Shown here: positions 17,709 to 25,353 of the stretch, one piece after another | How positions within the stretch are numbered: the stretch's first letter is position 1 | Layout of the letters: the number at the start of each line of letters is the position of its first letter | NCBI GenBank assembly: GCA_030431255.1 | Contig: JAUIJL010000001.1 | Span: forward strand, 930,001-994,000 | DNA length: 64,000 bases | DNA from: Thermoanaerobaculia bacterium | Lineage (GTDB): Bacteria > Acidobacteriota > Thermoanaerobaculia > Multivoradales > J023 | Direction: 5' to 3' | Made by a program: the position numbers and the translations under genes | The notes under the pieces: model-generated | What the model was told of the DNA's origin: nothing | Databases searched by the model: none | What the model saw: only the letters and a program-made list of their open reading frames with translations

Positions 17709-17857
17709 CCAGCTCCCGCAACGGTAGAGGCGTCCAGCCCTGCCCGGCCGGCCCGACCGGCCGCCCCCCAACTTAATGACCTGGGCCCATGCGAATCTGC
17801 CGGAGGCTCGCGAAGAGCACCGACTCCCGGATGAAGCTGCGGCCGCCCTAGATTCCC

Positions 17858-18859
17858 ATGACGACACTTGCCTCGAGCCCAACCCTCTCCCACGACCCCG
17901 ACGAAGGTCCCCAGGGCCGCGACGCTGTGGACATCAGTGTTCTGGTACCGGTTCTCAACGAGGAGGACTCGGTCCAGGAGCTGACGACCCGCGTTTCCGC
18001 GGTGCTCGAGGAGCTGGATCGATCCTTCGAGATCGTCTTTGTCGATGACGGCTCTTCGGATCGCACCCCGGACATTGTCCGGGAGCTGCACCAAGCCGAC
18101 CCACGGATCAAGCTGGTTCGATTTCGGCGCAACTTCGGCAAGGCGGCGGCGATCACCGCCGGAGTCGCTCAAAGTGTCGGCTCCGTTCTCATCACCATCG
18201 ATGGTGACCTTCAGGATGTGCCAGAAGAGATTCCGCGATTCCTGGAAAAGCTCGAAGCCGAGAATTTGGATTTGGTGTCCGGCTGGAAACGGGATCGACA
18301 AGATCCCGTATCGAAGAGGTATCCATCCAAATTGTTCAATTGGGTGACCCGCCGATTGGCTCAGGTCGACCTTCACGATTTCAACTGCGGATTCAAGGCC
18401 TATCGCCGAGAGGTTCTGGAGGAGGTCGCCGTTTACGGCGAGCTGCATCGCTACATTCCGGTCTTGGCGGGACGCCGCGGATTTCGCATCGGCGAGATCC
18501 AGGTCGAGCACGCGAAACGGCGCCACGGTCACAGCAAATACGGCTGGGATCGCCTCTACAAAGGGCTGCTGGATCTGATCACCGTGCTGTTCATCACCAA
18601 ATACAACCGTCGACCGCTCCACCTATTCGGGGTCATCGGCTTGATGTTTATCGCGGGCGGTTTGGCGATCAACACCTACCTGGCGACCCTATGGCTCTTT
18701 CTCTCGGAGCCTCTCTCCAATCGGCCCCTCCTCCTGTTGGGGGTGTTGCTGATGGTGCTCGGGGTCCAAGTGCTCACCACGGGTTTGATTGGTGAGATGG
18801 TGACCTTCAAGAATTTCAGGTCCTCCGACAGCTATTCCATCCGCGAGATTGTGGGGTAG
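17858..18859 (+). CDS. Polyprenyl-phosphate glycosyltransferase, GT2 family (DPM1/ArnC-like)
   Basis: A 333-residue membrane-attached GT2 enzyme. The N-terminal Rossmann part shows VLVPVLNEEDSVQEL, FVDDGSSDRTPDIV, the metal-binding TIDGDLQDVPEEIP and the HAKRRHGHSKYGW segment typical of enzymes that load a sugar on a polyprenyl phosphate carrier. Two hydrophobic helices close the protein (about residues 250-275 and 285-310). The substrate sugar cannot be read from the sequence. It lies four bases ahead of the GT4 gene, which suggests a shared role in glycan or glycolipid assembly. Confidence 0.88.
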   Translation: MTTLASSPTLSHDPDEGPQGRDAVDISVLVPVLNEEDSVQELTTRVSAVLEELDRSFEIVFVDDGSSDRTPDIVRELHQADPRIKLVRFRRNFGKAAAITAGVAQSVGSVLITIDGDLQDVPEEIPRFLEKLEAENLDLVSGWKRDRQDPVSKRYPSKLFNWVTRRLAQVDLHDFNCGFKAYRREVLEEVAVYGELHRYIPVLAGRRGFRIGEIQVEHAKRRHGHSKYGWDRLYKGLLDLITVLFITKYNRRPLHLFGVIGLMFIAGGLAINTYLATLWLFLSEPLSNRPLLLLGVLLMVLGVQVLTTGLIGEMVTFKNFRSSDSYSIREIVG

Positions 18860-18862
18860 GAG

Positions 18863-20098
18863 ATGGGCAAGCCCGCCGGATTCCTATTCCTGACCCAGAC
18901 CTACCCTCGATTTGACGGTGACACCTCGGGTCCTTTCATCCGAGATCTCGCCCGAGCCCTAGTGGCGGGAGGCGATCGGGTCACGGTGTTGACCCCCCAC
19001 ACGCAGGACGTGCAGGCCCGATGGGACGACGACGGCGTCGAGGTGCGCAGCTTTCGCTACGCTCCGGAGCGCTGGGAGCTACTGGGTTATAGCCGCAGCC
19101 TAGAGGCCGACGAAACCATGAGGTTGGGCGCCATGGGCGTCACTCCCCTCTATCTTATGGGAGCGTTCAAGGCGGTTCGGGCGGAGCTTCGCCGACGGCC
19201 CTACGATTTGATCCAAGCCCATTGGGTGGTGCCGAATGATCTGGTGGCGCACCACTTTGCCGATCAAATTCCGGTGGCGGTGGGTCTTCATGGCAGCGAC
19301 GTCTTTCTGGCGGAAAAACGCGGTTTACGTCAGTGGGTGAAAGGAGCTCTGAGCCGCACCTCGGTGTTGACCGGGTGCTCGCCGGAGTTGGTGGATCGTG
19401 TATGTGCCGTCGGTTTTCCCAAAGAGCGGGCCCGGGTGATTCCCTACGGGGTCAACAGCGAGCTGTTCTCGCCGAGCCCGGAGCGCCGGTCGATTTGGCG
19501 GGAAAAGCTGGGGATACCCGGCGACGCGCCAATGTTGGTCAGCGTCGGTCGGATGGCCACCAAGAAGGGGTATCACGTGCTCTTCGAGCAATTGGAAGAG
19601 CTGATGAGCGCCAAGCCGGACCTACATTTGGTGCTGGCGGGAGCCGGTGACCGATTAGAAGAGCTTCGCGCCCGTGCCGGTGCCTTTGCCCAGCGGGTAC
19701 ATTTTCCGGGAGCTGTGTATCGCGACACCTTGCCGGATCTCTACCGGGCGGCGGATGCATTCGTGTTGCCGGCGGTCCATGATCCCAAGGGCAATGTCGA
19801 CGGCCTTCCCAACGTGATTCTCGAAGCCATGGCCAGCGGACTACCGGTGATCTCTACCCGCATTTCGGGGATCCCCCTGGCGATCGAAGACGGCGTCAAC
19901 GGGCGTCTCGTACCCGAGCAGGACGCCGGCTCGTTGGTCGCGGCCATCCTGGATGTCTTCGCGGATCGAGATCGGGCTCGTCGGATGGGGGAGGCGGGAC
20001 GCGAGAAGGCGGTCTCCCAGCTCAGCTGGCAAAGCGTCGCCGCCCGTTATCGCCAGGCTTACGAGCTCGCCTTACCCGTCGAGCTCCACCGTACCTGA
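18863..20098 (+). CDS. Glycosyltransferase family 4
   Basis: A 411-residue GT-B fold retaining glycosyltransferase. The N-terminal acceptor domain begins FLFLTQTYPRFDGDTSGPF, and the C-terminal donor domain has LVSVGRMATKKGYHVL and the EX7E-type motif VILEAMASGLPVIST followed by GVNGRLVPEQDAGSL. No signal peptide or membrane helix is present, so it acts at the cytoplasmic face. The tight link with the upstream GT2 gene suggests a surface glycan pathway. Donor and acceptor are unknown. Confidence 0.88.
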   Translation: MGKPAGFLFLTQTYPRFDGDTSGPFIRDLARALVAGGDRVTVLTPHTQDVQARWDDDGVEVRSFRYAPERWELLGYSRSLEADETMRLGAMGVTPLYLMGAFKAVRAELRRRPYDLIQAHWVVPNDLVAHHFADQIPVAVGLHGSDVFLAEKRGLRQWVKGALSRTSVLTGCSPELVDRVCAVGFPKERARVIPYGVNSELFSPSPERRSIWREKLGIPGDAPMLVSVGRMATKKGYHVLFEQLEELMSAKPDLHLVLAGAGDRLEELRARAGAFAQRVHFPGAVYRDTLPDLYRAADAFVLPAVHDPKGNVDGLPNVILEAMASGLPVISTRISGIPLAIEDGVNGRLVPEQDAGSLVAAILDVFADRDRARRMGEAGREKAVSQLSWQSVAARYRQAYELALPVELHRT

Positions 20099-20141
20099 CC
20101 TCGCCGCACCTGACCTATCGCGGAGCCGGTGAACGGCGCGC

Positions 20142-21470
20142 TCAACCTTGCGAGGATCTGGCGTCGGCTTCCAAGAGGCCGGCGAGCAAGCTGATGCGCC
20201 GATTCAGGGAGCGGAGGTCGACGAATTCTTCGCGGGTGTGCATGCCACCACCCACGGGACCGAGCCCGTCCAAGGTCGGAACGGAGGAGGGGTCGTCCAA
20301 CATGTTGGGGAATGAAATCCCGCGTCGGTCTTCTTCCGACTCCAGGTGCCAGCCGTTTTTTCTCGCGAGCTCAATCGCCAAACGAGCCCATCGGCGGCTT
20401 GGCTCGAGGGGTGGCAAAGGTGGAACCCGTTCCAAGATCTGAAATTGCATGGTCACTCGGTGCTGCTCTGAGGCCTCCGCGGCTAGGCGATTCAAGCGCT
20501 TCTCGAGCGCTCGGCCTTCCTCGGTAGTCAAGAATCTGGCTTCGCCCTCAACCCGGGCGCGATCCGGTACGACATTGGTCTGGCGAGGCGAGAAGAGAAG
20601 ATCCGCGTGCTCTCCGAGCGCCTCGACGAAACCCGCTTCACCCGCCACAAATCGTCCCGGATTGACGGTGGCTCCTCGCCCGGGCTCGGACATCTCCGCG
20701 GCTTGCACACTCCACTGAGACGCGGCGACCAGTGCCGAGCGACCGGCCCAGAATCCGTTGCCGGCATGGGCGGATCGGCCGGTGACGTCGAGTGCCCAAG
20801 TGATCAATCCCCGCCGTCCGACGACCAGAGTCTCACCGTCCTTGCGATCGGGGTGAGAGTTGGAATCGGGAGGTGAGCCGAGATTGGGGGAAACGCCGGC
20901 TGACTCGGCGAGCTCGGCAAGGGGCTGGCCCGGCTCGAGGACCCACAGTGCCCGCGCCCGTTTGCCCCGCTCACGCATAGCCTGCCAGGAGAGGAAGCCC
21001 GCGACCTCCTCGTCCGGAACCACGACCATCGACAAATCCCGGGGGATTGCACGACCTTGGGCGCGCAATAGGTCGAGAGCACCGATGAGGCAGGCCAACC
21101 CGCCCTTCATGTCCACCGCACCGGTTGCCCACAACCGGCCCCCTTCTCGTCTCGGGGGAATCGCGGGCAGCACCGTATCCATATGCCCCACCAAGAGCAG
21201 ATCCCGATCTCCGGAATGGTCGGCGAAGTGTGCGCTCAAGACCGGCAGATCTTGCCCTTGGGCATCGGGCATGGGACGAATATCTACCTTCAGATCACGC
21301 TCCGACAGGGCCTCGCCGAAGAGATCCATGGCACGTTCGAGGCCCGGGCGATCACCACTGGGCGAGGAGATGGCGGTCAGCTTTTTGAGCAAGGACAGGG
21401 TCGAATGAAAGACGCGCTCGGGCGTAGGGCCCATGTCGGTACGGGAGTCGATAGCGTGACGATCGGTCAT
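20142..21470 (-). CDS. M20 family metallopeptidase (ArgE/CPG2-like)
   Basis: A 442-residue two-domain zinc hydrolase. The first metal ligands lie in LLVGHMDTVLP, the bridging Asp in WATGAVDMKGGLACL and the catalytic Glu pair in VVPDEEVAGF; the dimerisation domain follows. The family removes amino acids or acyl groups from peptides and N-acyl amino acids; the substrate here is not clear, though ArgE- and carboxypeptidase G2-like members look closest. I chose the ATG whose first base is 21470 because GAGGA lies about five bases upstream on this strand; the open frame extends to 21554 without a ribosome site. It is convergent with the GT4 gene. Confidence 0.88.
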   Translation of the reverse strand: MTDRHAIDSRTDMGPTPERVFHSTLSLLKKLTAISSPSGDRPGLERAMDLFGEALSERDLKVDIRPMPDAQGQDLPVLSAHFADHSGDRDLLLVGHMDTVLPAIPPRREGGRLWATGAVDMKGGLACLIGALDLLRAQGRAIPRDLSMVVVPDEEVAGFLSWQAMRERGKRARALWVLEPGQPLAELAESAGVSPNLGSPPDSNSHPDRKDGETLVVGRRGLITWALDVTGRSAHAGNGFWAGRSALVAASQWSVQAAEMSEPGRGATVNPGRFVAGEAGFVEALGEHADLLFSPRQTNVVPDRARVEGEARFLTTEEGRALEKRLNRLAAEASEQHRVTMQFQILERVPPLPPLEPSRRWARLAIELARKNGWHLESEEDRRGISFPNMLDDPSSVPTLDGLGPVGGGMHTREEFVDLRSLNRRISLLAGLLEADARSSQG

Positions 21471-21513
21471 AGAAATCCTCAAAAGAATCGGCTTTTCTCG
21501 CTCCCGAAGACGG

Positions 21514-21542
21514 TTGTCCGGGTCTGCCCGGATCGATAGACT
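21514..21542 (+). promoter_or_regulatory. Candidate promoter of the GYF/AIM24 gene with spacer palindrome
   Basis: TTGTCC at 21514-21519 and TAGACT at 21537-21542 are 17 bases apart. The spacer contains the inverted repeat CCGGG-TCTG-CCCGG (21518-21531), which could be an operator. A leader of about 77 bases would precede the ATG at 21627. Confidence 0.55.
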
Positions 21543-21626
21543 CGTCAACCGCATCCAGTGAAGCCATAAAACAACATTCCGAGGTCGATCACAACCCCCT
21601 GACGGTCGAGCTCATAGGAGAAGGAA

Positions 21627-22688
21627 ATGAGTGACAAGGTTTGGTATACCGCTGTCGGTGGACAACAGCAGGGCCCATTCAGCTTGGAAGAGCTGATCCC
21701 GAGGTTCCAAAGCGGCGAGCTGAGCCGTGACACCTATGTCTTCACCCAAGGTATGGACAATTGGGAGCCCGCCGGCAATCGCGCGGAATTCGCTTCCGCC
21801 TTCTCGGCCCCGGCTCCGACCAGCATCTCCGCGGCCCCGGCCATGGCTTCCGCTCCCGCGGCGACGGGCGCGACTTACGCACCTGCCGGTCAGACCTCCC
21901 ATGAGATCGACTTCGAGATCTTCGGCGAGGAGATGCAATTTGTCGAGATCACTCTAGACCCCCAAGAGGCTTGCATCGCTGAAGCCGGAGCTTTCATGTA
22001 CATGGATCCCGGCATCGAGATGGAGACCATCTTCGGTGATGGCTCCAGCCAAGGTGGTGGCGGTCTGATGGGCATGCTCGGCTCCGCCGCCAAACGGGTG
22101 CTGACCGGCGAGTCGCTGTTCATGACCCTCTTCGGCAACAGCGGCAGCCGGCGTTCGAAAGTGGCTTTCGCGGCGCCTTATCCGGGCAGCATCATTCCCG
22201 TGGACCTGAAGGATCACGGCCGTCAGCTCATTTGTCAGAAAGACGCCTTTCTGTGTGCAGCGAAGGGCGTTTCCGTAGGCATCGCGCTGCAGCGGAAGCT
22301 CGGAACTGGATTGTTCGGCGGTGAAGGGTTCATCCTGCAAAAGCTCGAAGGCGACGGAAAGGCGTTCATGCATGCGGGCGGAGCCGTGATGAAGAAGACC
22401 CTCGCTCCCGGCGAGACCATGCGTTTGGACACCGGCTGCTTGGTGGGCTTTGAGCAAACCGTGTCCTACGACATTCAGATGATCAAGGGCGTGAAGTCTT
22501 GGGTCTTCGGTGGTGAAGGCGTTTTCTATGCCGCCTTGACCGGCCCCGGCTCAGTTTGGATCCAATCGCTGCCGTTCAGCCGACTGGCCAGCAAGATTTT
22601 CGCGGCGGCACCACAGACCGGCGGACGGTCCGTGGGTGAAGGCTCGGTGCTCGGCAGCATCGGCAATATGGTGATGGGAGGCGACTGA
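21627..22688 (+). CDS. GYF_2 domain plus AIM24/TIGR00266 family protein
   Basis: A 353-residue protein. Residues 1-55 form a GYF_2 adaptor domain (WYTAVGGQQQGPFSLEELI), followed by an Ala and Pro-rich linker to about residue 90. The rest is an AIM24-type beta domain (family TIGR00266), with the opening EIDFEIFGEEMQFVEITLDP and a Gly-rich loop SSQGGGGLMGMLGSA. AIM24-like proteins are widespread in bacteria with no settled function; the yeast relative works in mitochondrial inner membrane organisation. GYF_2 modules often occur with membrane proteins. AGGAGAAGGA sits just before the ATG. Confidence 0.85.
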   Translation: MSDKVWYTAVGGQQQGPFSLEELIPRFQSGELSRDTYVFTQGMDNWEPAGNRAEFASAFSAPAPTSISAAPAMASAPAATGATYAPAGQTSHEIDFEIFGEEMQFVEITLDPQEACIAEAGAFMYMDPGIEMETIFGDGSSQGGGGLMGMLGSAAKRVLTGESLFMTLFGNSGSRRSKVAFAAPYPGSIIPVDLKDHGRQLICQKDAFLCAAKGVSVGIALQRKLGTGLFGGEGFILQKLEGDGKAFMHAGGAVMKKTLAPGETMRLDTGCLVGFEQTVSYDIQMIKGVKSWVFGGEGVFYAALTGPGSVWIQSLPFSRLASKIFAAAPQTGGRSVGEGSVLGSIGNMVMGGD

Positions 22689-22723
22689 TCCCCTTTGCCC
22701 GGGCGGCGCAATGACCGAATCCT

Positions 22724-22755
22724 AAGGCCGCTGCCCGCGAGGGTCGGCGGCCTTT
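22724..22755 (+). terminator. Intrinsic terminator after GYF/AIM24 gene
   Basis: AAGGCCGC at 22724-22731 pairs with GCGGCCTT at 22747-22754, followed by TTCCC. It lies 36 bases after the stop and separates this gene from the convergent small gene. Confidence 0.6.
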
Positions 22756-22788
22756 CCCATTAGAGACGCCGTTTCGGGGCTCTGTGGC

Positions 22789-23103
22789 TCAGAGCAAGTA
22801 GCGGCGCCAGGCTTCGGCTATGGATGGAGGCAGGTCCAGCTTCGGTAAGACGTCCCGGAGCTCATCGCGGCTGATATACGACCAAATCTCTTCCCATGGG
22901 GCGTAGGAGATCAGCTCCGCGATCAAAGCTCGGCGCACCTCGGGATCCCCGCTTTTCAGAATCTGGCGAGCCGTGACCTCGGAAGTCTCCTGGCCGGGGA
23001 GAAAAGGAAGGGGCTCGGAGTCCGTCCGGTGCTCGGAAGGAGAAGCGGGTAATCGATCGGAAAGGGTTCGTTCGCTCTGAGAGCGGTCGTCGGATTGCGC
23101 CAT
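22789..23103 (-). CDS. Hypothetical protein, 104 residues
   Basis: I do not recognise this protein. The first 40 residues are polar and disordered (Ser, Asp, Glu and Arg-rich). The remaining 60 look like a compact helical domain with the runs TARQILKSGDPEVRRALIAE and ELRDVLPKLDLPPSIAEAWR. There is no signal peptide or membrane segment. A TTGCGA (23140-23135) N16 TATACT (23118-23113) promoter lies just ahead of the ATG on this strand, so close that the mRNA may be nearly leaderless. Its own promoter and codon use similar to its neighbours support a real gene. Confidence 0.65.
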   Translation of the reverse strand: MAQSDDRSQSERTLSDRLPASPSEHRTDSEPLPFLPGQETSEVTARQILKSGDPEVRRALIAELISYAPWEEIWSYISRDELRDVLPKLDLPPSIAEAWRRYLL

Positions 23104-23112
23104 AGGTCTTCC

Positions 23113-23140
23113 AGTATAGCCTTACCGCAGGGAATCGCAA
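23113..23140 (-). promoter_or_regulatory. Minus-strand promoter of the 104-residue gene
   Basis: Read on the minus strand, TTGCGA (23140-23135) and TATACT (23118-23113) are 16 bases apart. The predicted start of transcription near 23106 is only about three bases from the ATG at 23103. Confidence 0.5.
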
Positions 23141-23205
23141 GGAAGAGGCCCTTGGTTTCCGTATCCAAGAGGCGCAATCTTCATCGATCGCAAGGTCGGA
23201 TTCAC

Positions 23206-23234
23206 TTGACCGACGACTCCGTGTGGGCTAAGTT
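23206..23234 (+). promoter_or_regulatory. Candidate promoter of the tRNA-Gly gene
   Basis: TTGACC at 23206-23211 and TAAGTT at 23229-23234 are 17 bases apart, about 105 bases before the tRNA. Confidence 0.5.
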
Positions 23235-23340
23235 TCTCCGGGTCGAGCGCTGCTCATCAAACGAGCTTTCGAGCGATCATTTGATGATCGGTTGCTCCCA
23301 AAGCCGTCGCTCCCAAAGAGCGTCGAGCGCAGGTCTTTGA

Positions 23341-23416
23341 GCGGGTATAACTCAGTTGGTAGAGTGCAAGCTTCCCAAGCTTGATGTCGCGGGTTCGAGT
23401 CCCGTTGCCCGCTCCA
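23341..23416 (+). tRNA. tRNA-Gly (anticodon CCC)
   Basis: The 76-base cloverleaf folds by eye. The acceptor GCGGGTA pairs with TGCCCGC, and the D arm ACTC pairs with GAGT. The anticodon stem CAAGC/GCTTG carries the loop TTCCCAA, giving anticodon CCC, which reads GGG glycine codons. The T arm GCGGG/CCCGT holds the loop TTCGAGT. The 3' end TCCA is encoded. Acceptor and T stem each contain one G-U pair. It stands alone, 87 bases upstream of the bactofilin gene. Confidence 0.95.
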
Positions 23417-23503
23417 TTTCATGACTTTCCTATCGGATCCGGGCCTCTGGATCGCCTGTCGGAATCCTGCAATCGAGCTTCGAGCTACTCTTGAGGAGAA
23501 TTG

Positions 23504-24091
23504 ATGAGTATCTTTCGGAAGGGGCGAGAGACTCCGTCGGCGCCCCAACCCTCGTCCGCAGTCCCTTCGACCGCGCCCAGCCCGAGCCCACCGCCCCGAC
23601 GTGGTCCGGCACCCGCTCCGGGACCGGGCAAAACCCACATTGCCCGTGGCACCAAGGTAGTGGGTGAGATCACCGGTAATGCGGAGTTGGTAATCGATGG
23701 TGAGGTAGAAGGGGAGATTCGGCTCGACAGCATGGTCTCCATCGGTAGCGGAGGCACGGTGCGTGGCACGATCCACGCGGTGGCCGTTCGCGTCGGCGGC
23801 AAAGTCTACGGCAACATCCACGGCAAGGAGCGGGTCGAGGTCTTGGCGTCGGGCCGTTTGGAGGGCGATATCGTCGCTCCCAGCGTGCCGATCGCCGAGG
23901 GTGCGTTCTTCCAGGGCAAGGTCGATATGAGCCACCCGAAGACCGATGGTCCGAAGGGCGGATCCAAACCCAATCACGGATCCGGCGACAAGGGTAAGCA
24001 ACCCGCGGAAAAGCCCGCTTCCGGCGCCAATGCCGACTCCCAAAGCCAAAACAGCCCGGCTGGCCAACCCAGCTCCGGCGGCAAAAAATAG
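23504..24091 (+). CDS. Bactofilin
   Basis: Bactofilins polymerise without nucleotide into filaments that organise cell shape, wall synthesis or chromosome-associated scaffolds. Residues about 45-145 form the beta-helical core with repeated six-residue strands such as IARGTKVVGEITGNAELVID and GGTVRGTIHAVAVRVGGKV. A Pro-rich disordered N terminus and a polar Gly, Ser and Lys-rich C terminus flank it, as usual. The protein is 195 residues from the ATG at 23504, which has AGGAG five bases upstream; a TTG at 23501 is adjacent but less likely. It is nine bases from the alanine dehydrogenase start. Confidence 0.92.
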   Translation: MSIFRKGRETPSAPQPSSAVPSTAPSPSPPPRRGPAPAPGPGKTHIARGTKVVGEITGNAELVIDGEVEGEIRLDSMVSIGSGGTVRGTIHAVAVRVGGKVYGNIHGKERVEVLASGRLEGDIVAPSVPIAEGAFFQGKVDMSHPKTDGPKGGSKPNHGSGDKGKQPAEKPASGANADSQSQNSPAGQPSSGGKK

Positions 24092-24100
24092 GACGACCCT

Positions 24101-25222
24101 GTGAAGATCGGTATACCGAAAGAGCTTAAGGACAACGAGTTTCGCGTCGGAATGACTCCGGCGGGATGCCGTTCGTTGGTCGAGGCCGGACATGATGTGG
24201 TCGTCGAGACCTCTGCTGGTGTAGGTAGCGGTTTCGAAGACGAGGAATTCGTCGGCGCCGGTGCCACGATCGGACCCGATGCCGATCATGTCTGGTCGAC
24301 GACAGACATGGTAATCAAGGTCAAGGAACCGATCGAGCCTGAGTATTCCCGAATGCAGGAAGGCCAGACTCTGTTCACCTACCTGCATTTGGCGCCCCTG
24401 CCCCGATTGACCGAGGTGCTGTGCGAGCGCAAGGTCACGGGCATTGCCTACGAGACCATCACCGACCGCCGCGGAGGTTTGCCGCTGCTCGCCCCGATGT
24501 CGGAAGTGGCGGGTCGAATGTCGGTGATGGTGGGCGCGACTTACATGCAGGCCCCCCATGGTGGCTGCGGTGTATTGATTTCCGGTGTGCCCGGAGTGCC
24601 GCCCGCGGAAGTGGTGGTGATCGGCGGGGGAATCGTCGGCCTCAATGCGATCAAAATTGCCCACGGCATGCGAGCTCGGGTGACGGTTTTGGAAACGAAC
24701 CCGGACCGGATGCGCGAGCTGGACGACCTCTTCGGCGGCACCGTGACCACCATCCTGAGCAACCCGTACAATCTGGAAGCCTGTTTGCCCTCCGCTGATC
24801 TGGTCATCGGTGCGGTGTTGATTCCGGGACGCTCTGCTCCGAAGCTGATCACCCGCGACATGTTGAAGCTTATGAAGAAGGGCTCCGTGTTGGTGGATGT
24901 TGCAGTCGATCAAGGTGGCTGTTTCGAGACCACCCGCGCGACCACCCACTCGGATCCGGTCTTCATCGAGGAGGATATCGTCCACTACTGTGTCGCCAAC
25001 ATGCCCGGGGCAGTGCCTCGGACCTCCACCCTGGCGTTGACGAATTCCACCTTGCCCTACGCCCTGGCCTTGGCCAATAAGGGCGCTGAGCGAGCGGTGC
25101 GTGAGGATCCTCATTTGTTGGAGGGGGTCAATACGTACCAAGGGCACATCACCTGTGCCCCGGTGGCAGAGTCTCAGAATCTGCCCTGTCGCAAGGTTCT
25201 GGATTTGATGCCTTCGGCCTAA
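24101..25222 (+). CDS. ald: Alanine dehydrogenase
   Basis: It interconverts L-alanine and pyruvate with NAD and ammonia. The N terminus [20 protein letters not shown], the substrate-binding lysine region [13 protein letters not shown], the THLHLAP-like segment [13 protein letters not shown] and the Rossmann run [19 protein letters not shown] all match, as does [20 protein letters not shown]. The length of 373 is typical. The start is a GTG at 24101. Two tandem hairpins follow, shared with the convergent kinase gene. Confidence 0.95.
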   Translation: MKIGIPKELKDNEFRVGMTPAGCRSLVEAGHDVVVETSAGVGSGFEDEEFVGAGATIGPDADHVWSTTDMVIKVKEPIEPEYSRMQEGQTLFTYLHLAPLPRLTEVLCERKVTGIAYETITDRRGGLPLLAPMSEVAGRMSVMVGATYMQAPHGGCGVLISGVPGVPPAEVVVIGGGIVGLNAIKIAHGMRARVTVLETNPDRMRELDDLFGGTVTTILSNPYNLEACLPSADLVIGAVLIPGRSAPKLITRDMLKLMKKGSVLVDVAVDQGGCFETTRATTHSDPVFIEEDIVHYCVANMPGAVPRTSTLALTNSTLPYALALANKGAERAVREDPHLLEGVNTYQGHITCAPVAESQNLPCRKVLDLMPSA

Positions 25223-25239
25223 GAACGCTCGTTTTCTGT

Positions 25240-25294
25240 CCTGGGCTCGGCCCAGGGTGAAAAATGCCCTTCCAAGATTTGGAAGGGCATTTTT
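25240..25294. terminator. Tandem hairpins, bidirectional terminator between ald and the kinase gene
   Basis: First hairpin: CCTGGGC at 25240-25246 pairs with GCCCAGG at 25250-25256. Second: 25261-25275 (AAAATGCCCTTCCAA) pairs with 25279-25293 around a three-base loop. A T-run ends the second stem on each strand, so it should stop transcription from both directions. Confidence 0.85.
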
Positions 25295-25353
25295 GCGAGG
25301 GCTGAGATTCCAGCCTAGCCGCGGCATCGCCACGGACTGTCAAAGGCGGACCG

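Noticed and set aside
17858-20098. Complete surface polysaccharide cluster
   Set aside because: Only two glycosyltransferases are together; the O-antigen ligase-like gene is 13 kb away and no sugar-nucleotide or flippase genes are present.
23228-25333. 701-codon minus-strand frame across the tRNA, bactofilin and ald
   Set aside because: It is antisense to a clear tRNA and two well-supported genes, and its composition is a shadow of their codon bias.
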